Shown here in pieces: positions 32,270 through 43,645 of a DNA stretch of 64,000 bases. Each line of letters begins with the position of its first letter. Position 1 is the stretch's first letter. Source of the stretch: Maratus speciosus (lineage: Eukaryota; Arthropoda; Arachnida; Araneae; Salticidae); assembly GCA_963932465.1 (NCBI GenBank), contig OZ010794.1:214471748-214535747 (forward strand), in the 5' to 3' direction. The translations under genes were made by a program, and so were the position numbers. Below the pieces are notes generated by a model. It was not told where the DNA came from and did not search any database. It worked only from the letters and a program-made list of their open reading frames with translations.

Positions 32270-33560
32270 TATGGAAACACACAGTACGCTACATTTTCGC
32301 ATTCAAATTTCAGGATTGATTTTTAGACCCCGATATGCTATTTCTTTCAGGTAACAATAAAAGTGTCGTTTTGAAAAAAGTAACGTAACATTACATAAGT
32401 CACAAAACGAATCAGATGTACGGTACTAATATTTTTTACTCCATTTTTTTAAACTTCTATATAAGTATCGCACATTTTAAATTTTTACACCTTCGTACAG
32501 GAGATAAAAAGTTCATTGATCTGCAATTTGTTTGAAAACAGCATTTCAATTTATTTTTGAGAGGTGCAACTGAAGTACTCCATTTCTGTAGAAAGTAAAT
32601 GGGAAACAGTTGGAAAATAATAGTAGGTTTCATGGAGGTAAAAAATGGATGAAGATGAAGTGTTTTGACTTAGCGTGATGTTAAAAATACAGCCGTGTAA
32701 CCAGTTAAACCCGGTCAAAATTAAGTCCAAATAATTGCAGTTCCACAAAATCTGTGTGCAGCTGGACCGAATGAGAGCACTTATATTTGAGCGATAACTG
32801 CCTTTGTATTGCAAACCATTTACACGGCATAGTGTATCTCTATTATTACTCAGAACTATGTGAGTAGATTAATATTTTTTGTAGCCATTTTCTCGTAACA
32901 ATTGAAAAAAAAAATACTTAAAATACGTGCTATTTGAAAAATATATGAATGAATGATTTCTAGATAAAACATAGAGCTATTATAAACTATATTTAATTTT
33001 AATCCCATGAGGGGTGGTGGGATATATTTTATTCCACCTACGATTAAAGAAGATTCACACTAGAAAATTTTTATGACATTTTACTTTTCTAACTTTGTGG
33101 AAAATAGACGTAAAATTGCTTTTCATTATTTTGAAATAATTTTTTTCTACATTTCCGGTAGGAATTCAGCATTACGCAAACGCTATTGCTTGCCCCTCAA
33201 TGCGTTAAGAACCATTTTTAATATTATAAACAAATGAAAGCATATGAATCATCAGATAACCGATTTCTTTTGTCCAGTTTGACAGCGCTTTTTGCTGGGT
33301 TTGTATATTATTCCGAGATAGTGACGACATGTGCATACTTTATGTTGTTCAATACTGGTTCGTAAATGTGGAATTCCTCTGAAGATGCAAATGACGTCAT
33401 TTATTATATAAAATAAAATCGTGTATTTTAAGTCTAAAAACTGAAATATTCTTGATAGAAATGCATAAGTTTCACAACAGCGGCTTTGAAATTCTTTACA
33501 GGTGGAAATGCTTTCACAATTGAAATCACACACAGATAAAAAGCAAAGTTTTTCAAAAAT
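32270..33560. repeat. Segmental duplication R2b, copy 1
   Basis: It aligns in order with 36580-37510: CGATATGCTATTTCTTTCAG, TCGCACATTTTAAATTTTTA, ATGAATGATTTCTAGATAAA, CATATGAATCATCAGATAAC and GATAGTGACGACATGTGCAT. The copies differ by two TTAA insertions, one in each. Frames on the minus strand (32551, 33252) are not conserved between copies. Confidence 0.6.
32999..33208. mobile_element. TTAA MITE, F-family (empty site visible at 37020)
   Basis: TTAA at 32999-33002 and 33205-33208; termini TCCCATGAGGGGTGGTGG and TTGCCCCTCAATGCG. The duplicated copy at about 37015-37025 reads TTTATTTAATTTTAAATATC without the element. Confidence 0.8.
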
Positions 33561-34155
33561 TTAGTTTCTCTGTATAGAAGAACAGTGGAATTTAGGTTAA
33601 AATAATATTTGTTTGAAAGTTAGACTAAACAATATAAGATGCGTTTTTTATTGTAACTAATATCGTAGGTTTATAATAAATTAATGTAACAATTCCTTCT
33701 TAAAAATTTTCTTTCACAGAAATTCGGTGGCTTCCACCCCATGATGATAATTTTTTCCCTCTCTCTCATCGGAAGCCATCGGAAGCGACACTTAATTCTG
33801 AAAAGCAGAATTCCTGTTTCCAGCTTGCATTTTTTTTGGAAATTGTATAAACCGCCTGTAAAACCTTCGACTAACATGTGGAAGTGGTAGCGTGGAACTT
33901 CAGTCAAGCGGAGGCCCAAGTAATAATTAAATCAAACAATTTATTTAAATGCATAAGATAAATGAATATTTCTTGATTAGATACTTGTAATTACAACTAC
34001 ATTATTTTTATGGGTACTTTCAGCTGATGACAATGTTCATTAAAGACTTAATGTTCAGTGTATAAGATTAACATTCAATTTCTATTAGCTTCGTTCTCGA
34101 TACAAATCCAAAATCTTGTCACTATAGTCTGGTAAGAAACAGCTGCCTCTGTTTA
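33560..34155. other. Spacer with an 82-codon minus-strand frame
   Basis: The frame at 33671-33919 includes LRLTEVPRYHFHMLVEGFTG and is less AT-biased than its surroundings, but no domain or splice context was recognised. AAAAGCAGAATTC near 33798 recurs near 38832, so it may be repeat-derived. Confidence 0.25.
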
Positions 34156-34473
34156 ATGGTGTATATCAGTCCTTGTCAACTACACAATACCTCACGGTTT
34201 CCACTGGAGAAATCTTACCCAGCCCGAAACGGCAGGTTCCTCTATCCCTTCGGATCTATCCGAAAACTCAACTCCCAACTCAGAGAGCAGCTCTCTCCTT
34301 GGGATTCAAAAACGCATCTCCCCCTTTTCTCTGTTCGTTCAAATTCATCTTCCTTAAACAAAGGCTATCTGTCGGCCCACTCAGAGCCTAGGTTGAATGA
34401 TATCACTAACAAACTTCGATATCATTGGCCAAGAGAGACCCTCTCTGCTAGCGTGAGAAAATTTCGCATCTAG
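34156..34473 (+). CDS. Unassigned 105-codon frame in a GC-richer patch
   Basis: The frame begins MVYISPCQLHNTSRFPLEKS and ends at a TAG. Its composition (CCC, TCC and CTC rich) differs sharply from the AT-rich surroundings. A second frame of 72 codons overlaps in another phase, so the composition may come from a non-coding sequence such as an LTR remnant or a pyrimidine-rich repeat. No family, signal peptide or membrane segment was recognised. I would not treat it as a gene without transcript evidence. Confidence 0.15.
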   Translation: MVYISPCQLHNTSRFPLEKSYPARNGRFLYPFGSIRKLNSQLREQLSPWDSKTHLPLFSVRSNSSSLNKGYLSAHSEPRLNDITNKLRYHWPRETLSASVRKFRI

Positions 34474-34789
34474 TTTCATTTTTAAATTGTCCTGGGAAAA
34501 TATCGGCAAAGTTGCTACTTAAAAGGAATTCCATAACTCCTATTTTTTTCATGCCGTTCTACTTTTCCGTCAACCTTTAAGATTGGTTTAGATGGATTGA
34601 TTCTTTTTATCATTTCCGGCAGAACCTTGAGACTTAGAAATATTTTGAGCTGGTATGCTTATACATTGCTTTTCCTATCTAGGGTTCTCATTTGAAAATA
34701 TATGGGACCTTTTTTGTGAATCCCATTGGATTCTTCACACGCCCTATTTAATTTTTAAAAGTTGGCATAAATCAAGCAAATTGTTTAAT

Positions 34790-35110
34790 GATAATAATAA
34801 TGTAACCGACTTCTAACACTATAAGGAAAAGAAAAAAACAGTGCAAAATTCTTATTTTTTTTTAATTTACATAAATAAATAGTTTTTAATATTAGGCCAA
34901 TTAAAATTGCAAATAATAATATTAATATATAATGCTATTTAATTGCTTATTTCTTACATTCTGAAACAAATGAAAATTGTCATCTTTGGAATAGCTAATG
35001 TACAAAATAATTTTAATATGTTTAAGAATTGTTGAATTCATAAAACATTCTTTAAACTCCATCAATGAAAAAAAAAACATGTATTTCATTATAGTTTTAA
35101 TTGCAAAACA
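34790..35110. repeat. Partial R1-related repeat
   Basis: AGTGCAAAATTCTTATTTTT, CTTACATTCTGAAACAAATG and AGAATTGTTGAATTCATAAA match segments at 9395-9610 and in the R1 copies. It is a fragment of the same AT-rich family. Confidence 0.4.
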
Positions 35111-35220
35111 AATTACTTTTTATAGAAATTAAACAAATTTTACTTTTCATTTTTACTTGTATCAAACGAAAACGTTTTAAGCACTTTTTGAAGGTGCATA
35201 TATGCACCCATGGTCCTGAA

Positions 35221-35350
35221 CAGTGTTGCCAGTGGGCTACTTTTTTAAAATTCAAATTTCTTGATTGCCACCACTTTTTTGAAACGGTAAAATTATCTTT
35301 GTTCAATCAAGAGTCTGAATTTAAAAAAAGTAGCCCATCTGGCAACACTG
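35221..35350. mobile_element. hAT-like MITE, CAGTGTTGCC family, perfect 8-bp duplication
   Basis: Target duplication GTCCTGAA at 35213-35220 and 35351-35358. Ends CAGTGTTGCCAGTGGGCTAC and GTAGCCCATCTGGCAACACTG. At 130 bp it is shorter than its sisters because much of the right half of the core is deleted. It looks like the youngest copy of this family here. Confidence 0.9.
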
Positions 35351-35809
35351 GTCCTGAACTGGTTAACTCTTGACTACAAGTTTTAAAAATTTATTTGAGC
35401 TTGATTGGATGAATAATAAGTATTTTATTAACGATTGAAAAATTGAACAAGATATATATAGCGAGAGTGTGAGCTAAAAGTAGGAATTAAAAAAAAATAT
35501 TTTCACATTGATGAGAAATAATTAATTACTTCTCTTTTTTCGCAGTCGGGTTTTTTGATTTTTTAAATTTAATTGTTTCTTATTTTATTTTATTTTTAAA
35601 TCGAAAAGACAGTCTAATTCAAACGTGCGAAATTTCTCTTTATTTAAGAAGATATTTTCTTAATAAAATATTGATGCCGAAGAATTTCCTGATTTGAAAA
35701 TTCCAGAACCCGTGCGAACCCTGCACTAATTTCAGTTCTTGTTCGAAACCATTGTTGTTCAATGTGATCTGTAAATTTACTATGATTTTTTTTTATTATT
35801 ATTATTGTG

Positions 35810-36575
35810 ACTTTGTTACTGAATTTTATGTTAAAGGATATTTTTCTATCATTAACTTATAATTAACTTTTAATGCCTATTTCATTGTTCCACAGACAGA
35901 AGTTTTTTAAATGTAACTCAAAATCTTCTTTAAATGCTTTTACCAAAATCATTAAGTAATCGATCACATTTAGACTTGCCGTTTATAATTTATTAAAAAT
36001 CAATATTTTGTAAGATATGACTTGATTAGTGTAATTTATGTTAAAGAAGCTTTTTGCATAATTAACTGTTATTGCATTTTTTTCTGTTCCATATACCAAA
36101 CTTATTTAAATGTAATAATAAGTTTTCTTCCTATACTTATAGTCAAAAGAATAAAGTAATCACACTTCCAGTCTAATAAACCTCGCATATTGATTAGTAG
36201 GTACATCATTTTGAATGGCAAGAAACATTTATTTGAATTTCATCTAGTAATGTTGAGTTATTTTTATAGCAAACTTTGCTTACCATTATAATTTATTTGT
36301 GCCTAAATAAATTACTGATGACACCTCATTGGTATCCAACACGAAATGAAACATAACTGAATATAATAAATCGTTAAGTGAATTTGAAAAATCTTTTACA
36401 AAATAAGTCCTCAGATATGTTAACGGATATAATATTAGAATGATTTTCGATACACAGAACACATGTAATTTATTCATTCCTAATATTTGGCTTATCATTT
36501 ATCAATTTATTATCAATAACTTTTAAGGTGATTTTGTTACTTCAGTTTATGTAAAAGGATTTATTTGTATAAATG
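35810..36575. repeat. Diverged repeat R3, copies in series
   Basis: TTTTATGTTAAAGGATATTT, TGTTCCACAGACAGAAG, AAGTAATCGATCACA and GATATGTTAACGGATA recur with variation at 36.0-36.2, 38.9-39.3, 41.6-42.0 and 45.1-45.9 kb. Two partial units lie here in tandem. No coding frame is conserved. Confidence 0.45.
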
Positions 36576-36579
36576 ACTT

Positions 36580-37510
36580 ATTAGCCCTCGATATGCTATT
36601 TCTTTTGGCCTGCAATTAAAATCTGGTCTCTAAGAAATAACGTTCCGCTGTATAAGCCAGCCGTAATTTAAAGCAGATGAATAATTGTACAGTTAAATAC
36701 TCTACTGCATTTTTTTAACTTCTAAGTATCGGACATTTTCAATTTTTAGACCATCGTATTGGGGATCAAATGTACTTTGAAATGCAATCTGTTTGAAAAT
36801 TGCATCTCAATATATTTTTATATAGTAATTTTTTCGTAGTTTTTATCGCCTTTAGTTTAATATTGGCAACTCATGTACTCATTTCTGAAAAAAGTAAAGG
36901 TAAAATATTTGGAAAATAGTAATTATATCTTTTTGTTTCCATTTTCCCATAAAATACGTGCTATTTTATAAATGAATGATTTCTGATAAAACATAGAATT
37001 ATTATAAACTTTATTTAATTTTAAATATCTATATTTATACTACAAACCAATGAATACATATGAATCATTAGATAGCCGATTTTTTTGTCAAGTTTCTTAA
37101 TCGACAACATAATTTTTTTTGTGTATTATTCAGCGATAGTGACGTCATATGCATGCTTTACTGTATATGTTATTTAAACCTTTCCGGCGCGGAGTAATTA
37201 TGTTTATAAACTGATAATGGATTGACACCAGAATTTAATCGAATTTATTAGAAAATACGAACTTGCTTATTTTCACGTACATTATAAAAGGAAAATTTCT
37301 CTTAAATATTCTTGGTGTCGATTTTCAGTTTTGGAATTAAAATTTGTTGTCCTTTTTTAATGACACCGCCCTCGAAAGGGTTAAGACTGGATCGTAAATA
37401 TGGAATTCTTCAGCGATACCAATGATGTCATTTTATACACAATAAAAGCGTGTGTAAAGTCACCGTAAAGTCTTAAAACTGAAAGACGTTTTGTACTATC
37501 TATATTTTTA
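36580..37510. repeat. Segmental duplication R2b, copy 2
   Basis: Diverged duplicate of 32270-33560. It lacks the F-family element of copy 1 and carries a B-family element instead (37174-37384). Confidence 0.6.
37174..37384. mobile_element. TTAA MITE, B-family (empty site visible at 33350)
   Basis: TTAA at 37174-37177 and 37381-37384; termini CCTTTCCGGCGCGGAG and CCGCCCTCGAAAGGG. The duplicated copy near 33340-33360 reads TATGTTGTTCAATACTGGTT with no element. Confidence 0.8.
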
Positions 37511-37514
37511 TACT

Positions 37515-38850
37515 TATACTAGGGGGCTCGGCCCCCTACGAGCTACGCTCGCCAACCCCCGTCCAGACACCGCAGACTCTAAATGCACGCTAATTTGATC
37601 GGCTTTAAAAAGATTTCGAAAGATTGAATTATAATTTAAAAAACAGTGGCGATCTCCCTATAAACGAATTTCTATTCATTTCTCTTTGATTGGAGAATTT
37701 TAACGCCAAATCCGCTGCGGTACTACTTGATTATCCTGTCGACCCATTTCGCCAAATTATATAAATCGCCAAACCACTCGCCAAATTATACAAATTGATA
37801 TAATTTTTATTTTAAATAACGAAAGAACAAATAAATTCGTACAACATTAATAAAAACACAAATAAAACGTCGAAATAAAAATAACTTGATGACGTATACA
37901 CGTGTAACAACATTTCAAAATAAGCTAATATAAAAGGAATTAAGTAAGGAGAGTCTTTATCTCCTGGTATTTTTTAACAAAGCGAAAAGAAAGTTCTTTT
38001 AAATGAGACATTTTAATTTAATTCTCAAAATATCAAATAAATGTCTAGCGCAATTTCTAAATTTAAACTTTTTTGCAATATTATTTTGTGTTCATTTTAT
38101 GTAATAACTATAATGTGACGTAAATATGACTTAATTTCTCCTAAGATTTTTAACGCATGTTAATGAATTTATTATTTTACAATATCCTTTCTCTTTTAAA
38201 ATTCACATGTATACTTTTTATGACGTAATTTTTAATAAGTTCCTGCTTTTTATACGTAATTATTTAATTCTAATTTGAAAGTTTTTTTTTTCCTTTTGAT
38301 AATAGTCACGTGTAATTAAATTTTTAATTTGAAGCAAACATTACTGCTTGCGCTTTTTATACAGTTGGCAACAGTTTAAATTAGTACAATTTTCTGAAAT
38401 CTGTAAAAAATATCTCTAGAAATGCTGAAAATTTGAATTTAAAATAGAAATAAAACCTGAAAAAATGAGGCAAAATAAAAAAATTAATGCAATCTGCACT
38501 CCGGCAAATTCTAACGCATAAAATGATCTAAAAATGATTGCACTGCCATGTATAGTTTTTGCTGCTATAAAACTTTTTTAGTGGAACGATTTTGTCCAAC
38601 TTTAGCATTGAACAACATTTGAAAACTGTCTGCATCAGGGTATTTATCAAACATTTCTGTATAAAACCACCGATTTTCATATTTTTGTATGCATTATTTT
38701 TGTTAATATTAACGAAGAAAGGCCTCCGGTCACAAAAAAATCAAAACCGGCGGCGGTGACAGCGGTAGTTACTTTTTTTTAGAATAGAGAGATACTTTTT
38801 TTTTCACCGGGGGTGACACTAAATTCATAAAAAGCAGAATTCTTGTTTTA
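37515..38850. repeat. Spacer beginning with a GC-rich hairpin (possible Helentron-type end)
   Basis: CTAGGGGGCTCGGCCCCCTA at about 37519 forms a stable hairpin, followed by CGAGCTACGCTCGCC. Read on the minus strand the hairpin ends CCCCCTAGT, which recalls rolling-circle transposon 3' ends, although the hairpin is closer to the end than in standard Helitrons. The rest of the stretch is AT-rich with no domain. Confidence 0.3.
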
Positions 38851-39777
38851 TAGTATTGTATCTTTTGTATTACCATAACAGAAGTTAATTAAATGTCATT
38901 AATAATCTTCATTAAATTTTTATAGCGAAACGCATTATGTAATTAATCACACTTTAAGACTCATAATCATCGTATATTCATTATTCCTTATTTCAAATTG
39001 ACTGACAAGAATTTTGATTTGAATCTTTTTTAATAATGGGACTCAATATCAGAACAAACTTGACTTATCACAAAAATTGATTTAAACCTGAATCAACTAC
39101 ACATGGTACTTCATTTATAGTCAAAACTAAATGGAATATGAGAATCTAATCAAACGTTAGTAGAATTTATAAAGGTTCTTTTATAACTGTCTTGCTGCAT
39201 TTTATTTAAAAGGATTGTTTTTAATAATTATCTTATATTGTATTTTACGTTGTTTCAGAGACTGAAGTTAATTAAATGTAATTAGTAATCTCAGGCAGTA
39301 GTGCCGATTCTGGCTGATTTTTTTTATTGGACATTTATTCTGTATAAGTTTTAATTGCTATTTTCGTTTTATAAGTTGAAAAAAAAATTCACAAATAAAA
39401 TAAAACAAAATTGGTATTTAAAATTTTCTGGCGTAAATTCAATAGTTCTAATTAAAAAATCCGCCAAATGCGGCAACACTGATACGAGGGTTCGTACGCA
39501 TCAAGGAAATTAGGGGATTGAATGTGTTTTAGTACCAGAAATTTATTAAAGTACTGGTCCTTATATCTTAAGATAAACTTTTTTTCCCTTAAATAGGACA
39601 AATATTAGTCTACAAAAATTCTGGCAGCAGATCTTGAAAGTCCTTGAAGAGCACTAACCCTTTCATCTTCTTTAAATTCTTATAACGAATTACATTACGT
39701 AATCAATCCCAATTCAAGACTTATAATCATTGCATATGCAAAATGCTAAATCAACATTACTAACAAAAAATTTTGAT
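38850..39777. repeat. Diverged repeat R3 with a MITE inserted
   Basis: AACAGAAGTTAATTAAATGT, ATGTAATTAATCACAC and GACTGACAAGAATTTTGATT belong to the R3 unit. A hAT-like MITE (39296-39481) interrupts it. Confidence 0.45.
39296..39481. mobile_element. hAT-like MITE, CAGTGTTGCC family (diverged)
   Basis: Ends CAGTAGTGCCGATTCTGGCT and GCCAAATGCGGCAACACTG. Flanks ATCTCAGG and ATACGAGG match at six of eight. Confidence 0.6.
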
Positions 39778-40230
39778 TTAAGGGGACCAGGGACCTTAAA
39801 AATATTTTTTTTATTTTTTGTAAATTTCACCTTAAATATTACTCAAAGATACATTATATGCATTATGGCATGCACTTATTACAAAAAAAAAAAAATAAAA
39901 AAAAAAAATAAAAAAATTAGTGTCATTTTTGAGAAAAAAGTGGAATTTTACGCGTCGTTTTAGAAATCTCCGAAATGCCCCATGCGCGTTCCATATCAAT
40001 GAAAATCCCCAATATTTTTTACAAAAGTTTGGTTTATATATATAAATAAAACTGTGCATCGAGTTTTATATATTTAAATATAAAGGTTAAAAAAAAATTG
40101 AAAAAATTTGAAAATTTTCGAAAAAAATTCAAAATTTCAGAATTTTTCATTTTTTTTTCTTTTTTTTTGTAAATTTCACTTTAAATATTACTCAAGGGTA
40201 CATTATATGCATTATGGCATGGATTTCTCA

Positions 40231-40280
<50 letters not shown>

Positions 40281-40428
40281 TAGCATTTTACACGTCGTCG
40301 TAGAAATCTTCGAAATGCCCCCTGCGCATTCCATATCAATGAAAATCCCGAATATTTTTTATAAAAGTTTGATTTATATATATAAATAACACTGTGCATC
40401 GAATTTTATATATGTGAATATAAAAAAA

Positions 40429-40459
<31 letters not shown>

Positions 40460-41121
40460 GAAAAAATTTCTAAATTTTAAAATTTTTCAATTTTTTTCTT
40501 TTTTTTGTAAATTTTAATTTAAATATTACTCAAGGGTACATTATATGCATTATGGCATGCATTTATCACAAAAAAAAATATTTTTGAAAAAAAAAATGGC
40601 ATTTTACGCGTTGTCGCAGAAATCTTCGAAAAGCCCCATGCGCATTCCATATCAATGAAAGTCCCCAATATCTTTTATAAAAGTTTGGTTTATATATATA
40701 AATAATTCTGTGCATCGAATTTTATATAGTTGAATATAAAAGTATTAAAAAAAAACAATTTTTTGAAAATTTTTTTAATTTTATTTTATTTTTATTTATT
40801 TATTTATTTTTTTTTTTTACCTTTATATTCAAATATCTAAAATTCGATGCACAGAATTATTTATATATATAAACCAAACTTTTATAAAAAAATATTGTGG
40901 ATTTCCATTGATATGGAATGCGCATGGGGCATTTCGAAGATTTCTAATATGACACGTAAAACTTCATTTTTTTCTCAAAAATATTTTTTTTTTTACATTT
41001 TCTTTTTATAAATGCATGCCATAATACATGTAATGTACCCCTGAATATTATTTAAAATGAAATTTTCAAAAAATTTCAAAAAATGATTTTTAAGGTTTTT
41101 TATGGTCCCTCGTCTCCTTAA
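39778..41121. mobile_element. TTAA-flanked element built of internal repeats
   Basis: TTAA at 39778-39781 and 41118-41121; ends GGGGACCAGGGACC and GGTCCCTCGTCTCC are inverted. Inside are three direct units of about 340 bp and one inverted unit. Each unit contains CATTATATGCATTATGGCAT, a long A run and TTCCATATCAATGAAA. The frames of 72-93 codons here are low-complexity by-products. No transposase is present. Confidence 0.65.
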
Positions 41122-41169
41122 GTCTCGTCTAATACTGTGAAGCAAACTTGGCTTATTACTAAAATTGAT

Positions 41170-41380
41170 TTAACCCCTTGAGGGGCACCGGTATATAAAA
41201 TATACCACCTACGATTAATGAAGTTTTACACCAGAAAAAAATTATTAAATTTTACTTTTCTAACTTTGGTGGAAAACAGCCGTAAAGTTGCTTTTACTTA
41301 TTTTGAAATAGAATTTTTCAAAGATTCCGGTGGGAATTCAGCATTTCACGAACGTAATTTCTTGCCCCTCAAGGGGTTAA
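41170..41380. mobile_element. TTAA MITE, F-family
   Basis: TTAA at 41170-41173 and 41377-41380; termini CCCCTTGAGGGGCACCGG and TTGCCCCTCAAGGGG form a near-perfect inverted pair. The interior has TTTACACCAGAAAAAAATTA and TTCCGGTGGGAATTCAGC. Confidence 0.85.
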
Positions 41381-41589
41381 CGCTTTCAAGGGCAAGGCAC
41401 TTCTATTTGGAAAAAGCTGAAATGAGTAAACGACACCAGAATTTACAATCAAATTTATTTCAAAGTGAACAAAAACATTTGCTCATGTATTTAATATAAG
41501 GGAAATTTTCATTGCAATTTTCTTGTGCTAATGTGGCATTTAGGAATTAATGTGGTTCAAAAATGAACCATCCCCTTTAAATGATTTAA
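41377..41589. mobile_element. TTAA MITE, C-family, sharing its TTAA
   Basis: It starts at the TTAA that ends the previous copy, then CGCTTTCAAGGGCAAGGCA. The right end carries the palindrome GGTTCAAAAATGAACC and CCCTTTAAATGATTTAA. The interior has GACACCAGAATTTACAATCA. Confidence 0.75.
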
Positions 41590-42019
41590 ACCGAAATGTA
41601 CTACAAATAACACTTCAATGATAGTCTAACTAAATGGAATATGATAATCTAATGAAACGGTGATGGAATTTAAAAAGACTCTTTTAAACTAAGCATTCAG
41701 ATATGTTAACGGACAATTATTTGAATAATTTTCGATACACAGAACATACATAGTTTATTTATTCATAGCATTTGCCTTATTTTTTTTAATGGAAATATCA
41801 ATTAGTTTTCTGAAAATTATGACGAGGTTACTACGTTTTATGTTAAAGGTTATTTTTGTGTATTGCATTTTTTTGTTGTTCCACAGACAAGTTAAATGTA
41901 AATAGTTAAATGTTGTTATATCTGTTATAGTTAAATGTAATTAAAAGTCTTTTTAAAATGCTATTAAGGAAATGCATTAAGTAATCGATCACACTTCAAG
42001 ACTTAAAACATCGGTTTAC

Positions 42020-42738
42020 AAAATAAACTTTTTTTTTTTTTTTGCCTTTTAATTACATGGTATATTTTTATACTCATTTGTGGCCATAGAATATGAATTA
42101 AACATTAAAAAATTAATGTTAGAGCTCAGTTAAATATGGCTAGTATGAAAAAATTGATTTTAGGTAAATGTTAAAGAACAAAAACTATTTACTTAAAAAT
42201 AAATCAGATTATTTAAGTTTATTTATTTATTTATTTTTTTACATTTTACATGAAGTTAAGAATGTATGAAAAACATCAAACAATGATCGTTTATCATCAA
42301 TCAAGAAGTCCCCTTCTTGGTAGCTTTTTTGTGTGTTCATTTTCTGACACATGCCTATTCTAGTTCCAGCAACAGTTTGCTAACAATGAAGCACTTTATC
42401 GCCACTGGTTTCTTTTGTCAATATGTCTTGTTGAAATCACTAACCATGTTCCTCATCCTCAGCACCGCTGTTTGAAGGGAAAAATCGAGATAAGAGTAAA
42501 GAAAGTGAATTTTTAGGAACATATTGCAATCCAGCTGCTTATACTTTTGCAGCAGATTGTTTACAAGCTCATCGTACTATGCATATCTATTTTTGCCGCC
42601 AAATCCATAAAATCCCTTTTGTATAGTTAACTTATAATTTATTTTCTGTTGTTCTATTGACATAAGTTATTTAATTCTCTAAGCCTTATTTTTTTTTTTT
42701 TTTTTTTTTTTTTGGGGGGGGGGGGGGGGGGTTGGCGG
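42020..42738. other. Spacer ending in long T and G runs
   Basis: A T run of about 25 and a G run of about 19 lie together at 42690-42731. The preceding sequence is AT-rich with no gene or element recognised. Confidence 0.35.
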
Positions 42739-42903
42739 ATGGGGCCTGATTACCAACGGGACACATTCCTACCACTAAAAAAGAAACAGAAAAGTTTACC
42801 TCATTCATGGCAGACATTTTACATGAATACGGCGTCTAGATAAGGCGAACATTTCTTTTATAATTTACTGGTGTAAGTGTGCGGCGTTGGTAATCAGGCC
42901 CTG
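42739..42903. mobile_element. hAT-like MITE, CAGGGCCTGATTACC family
   Basis: Ends GGGGCCTGATTACCAACGGG and GCGTTGGTAATCAGGCCCTG. G-rich runs border it on both sides, so the target duplication cannot be resolved. The interior has TTCCTACCACTAAAAAAG and TTTACTGGTGTAAGTG. Confidence 0.8.
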
Positions 42904-42971
42904 GGGGGGGGGGGGGGGAGGGGATTACTTTTAGTTTAAAAATCTAAAAGTAGCTATCCAAATCACAAGCG

Positions 42972-43090
42972 TTAACCACTTGATAGATTTTGATGAGCAC
43001 CACTCCCGCAAAAAGAGTTTGATTACGTCGTTTCTAAAATATTTCGAACACCACTAATTTTTAGTTATAACTTTTACTTTACTAATCAGC

Positions 43091-43125
<35 letters not shown>

Positions 43126-43219
43126 ATTATGCAATACAGACATTTCAGTATGGAGAAAGGTGGTATTTTCACGGTACCTTATGTTTATTGTGTCAAGAAA
43201 GTGAAGCTGTTAAGGTTTG
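42972..43219. mobile_element. Possible TTAA MITE, G-family
   Basis: Left TTAACCACTTGATAG at 42972; the right part TTGTGTCAAGAAAGTGAAGC then TGTTAAGGTTTG resembles the end of 23465-23691. The interior has GAACACCACTAATTTTTAG, GGTGGTATTTTCAC and a T run of about 32. Confidence 0.4.
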
Positions 43220-43612
43220 CGCAATTTAACGAATGTAGTTATTTTGGGTTCTAGTAACACTGCCTTAGGCTAAAGAAGAATTTTTAAAGACATTTGGTAA
43301 AACTTCAATTAAAACAGTAATAAACAAACTTAATAATTTTCCAGTGTTTTGCTTTTTTTTTATCATAACTTGTTGCTTCGGAAAATAGCAATTTTCTTTT
43401 CAATTTAAACAATGAAACACATGTTTAAAATTGAAGAATCACGAATGCTGCAAGGGGTTTTAATTTTTTATTTTTGTTTTATTGCTAAATTCTGAAAGAT
43501 TAATAAAGTTTTAATAAAGTACGTATAGACACATAATATCACTACTATATGCAGATAACAATAAAAAAAATTGTAAGGATAAAAGAAAATTAATTTAGAC
43601 TAGTTCATTTAA
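43220..43612. other. AT-rich spacer
   Basis: No gene, RNA or terminal-repeat element is recognised before the tRNA-bearing palindrome. Confidence 0.4.
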
Positions 43613-43645
43613 TACGAATTGAATATTTCCAACTGAGCGAAAAAA

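Larger units (their letters stand above)
41122..42020. repeat. Diverged repeat R3, copy interrupted by two TTAA elements
   Basis: AAACTTGGCTTATTACTAAA, CTAACTAAATGGAATATGAT, TCAGATATGTTAACGGACAA and AAGTAATCGATCACACTTCA match the other R3 copies. Confidence 0.45.

Noticed and set aside
33252..33533. 93-codon minus-strand frame as a gene
   Set aside because: The duplicated copy near 37.1-37.5 kb does not preserve the frame, and no domain is present.
39730..40399. Lysine- or phenylalanine-rich frames of 72-93 codons
   Set aside because: They arise from long A or T runs in the internal repeats of the 39778-41121 element.
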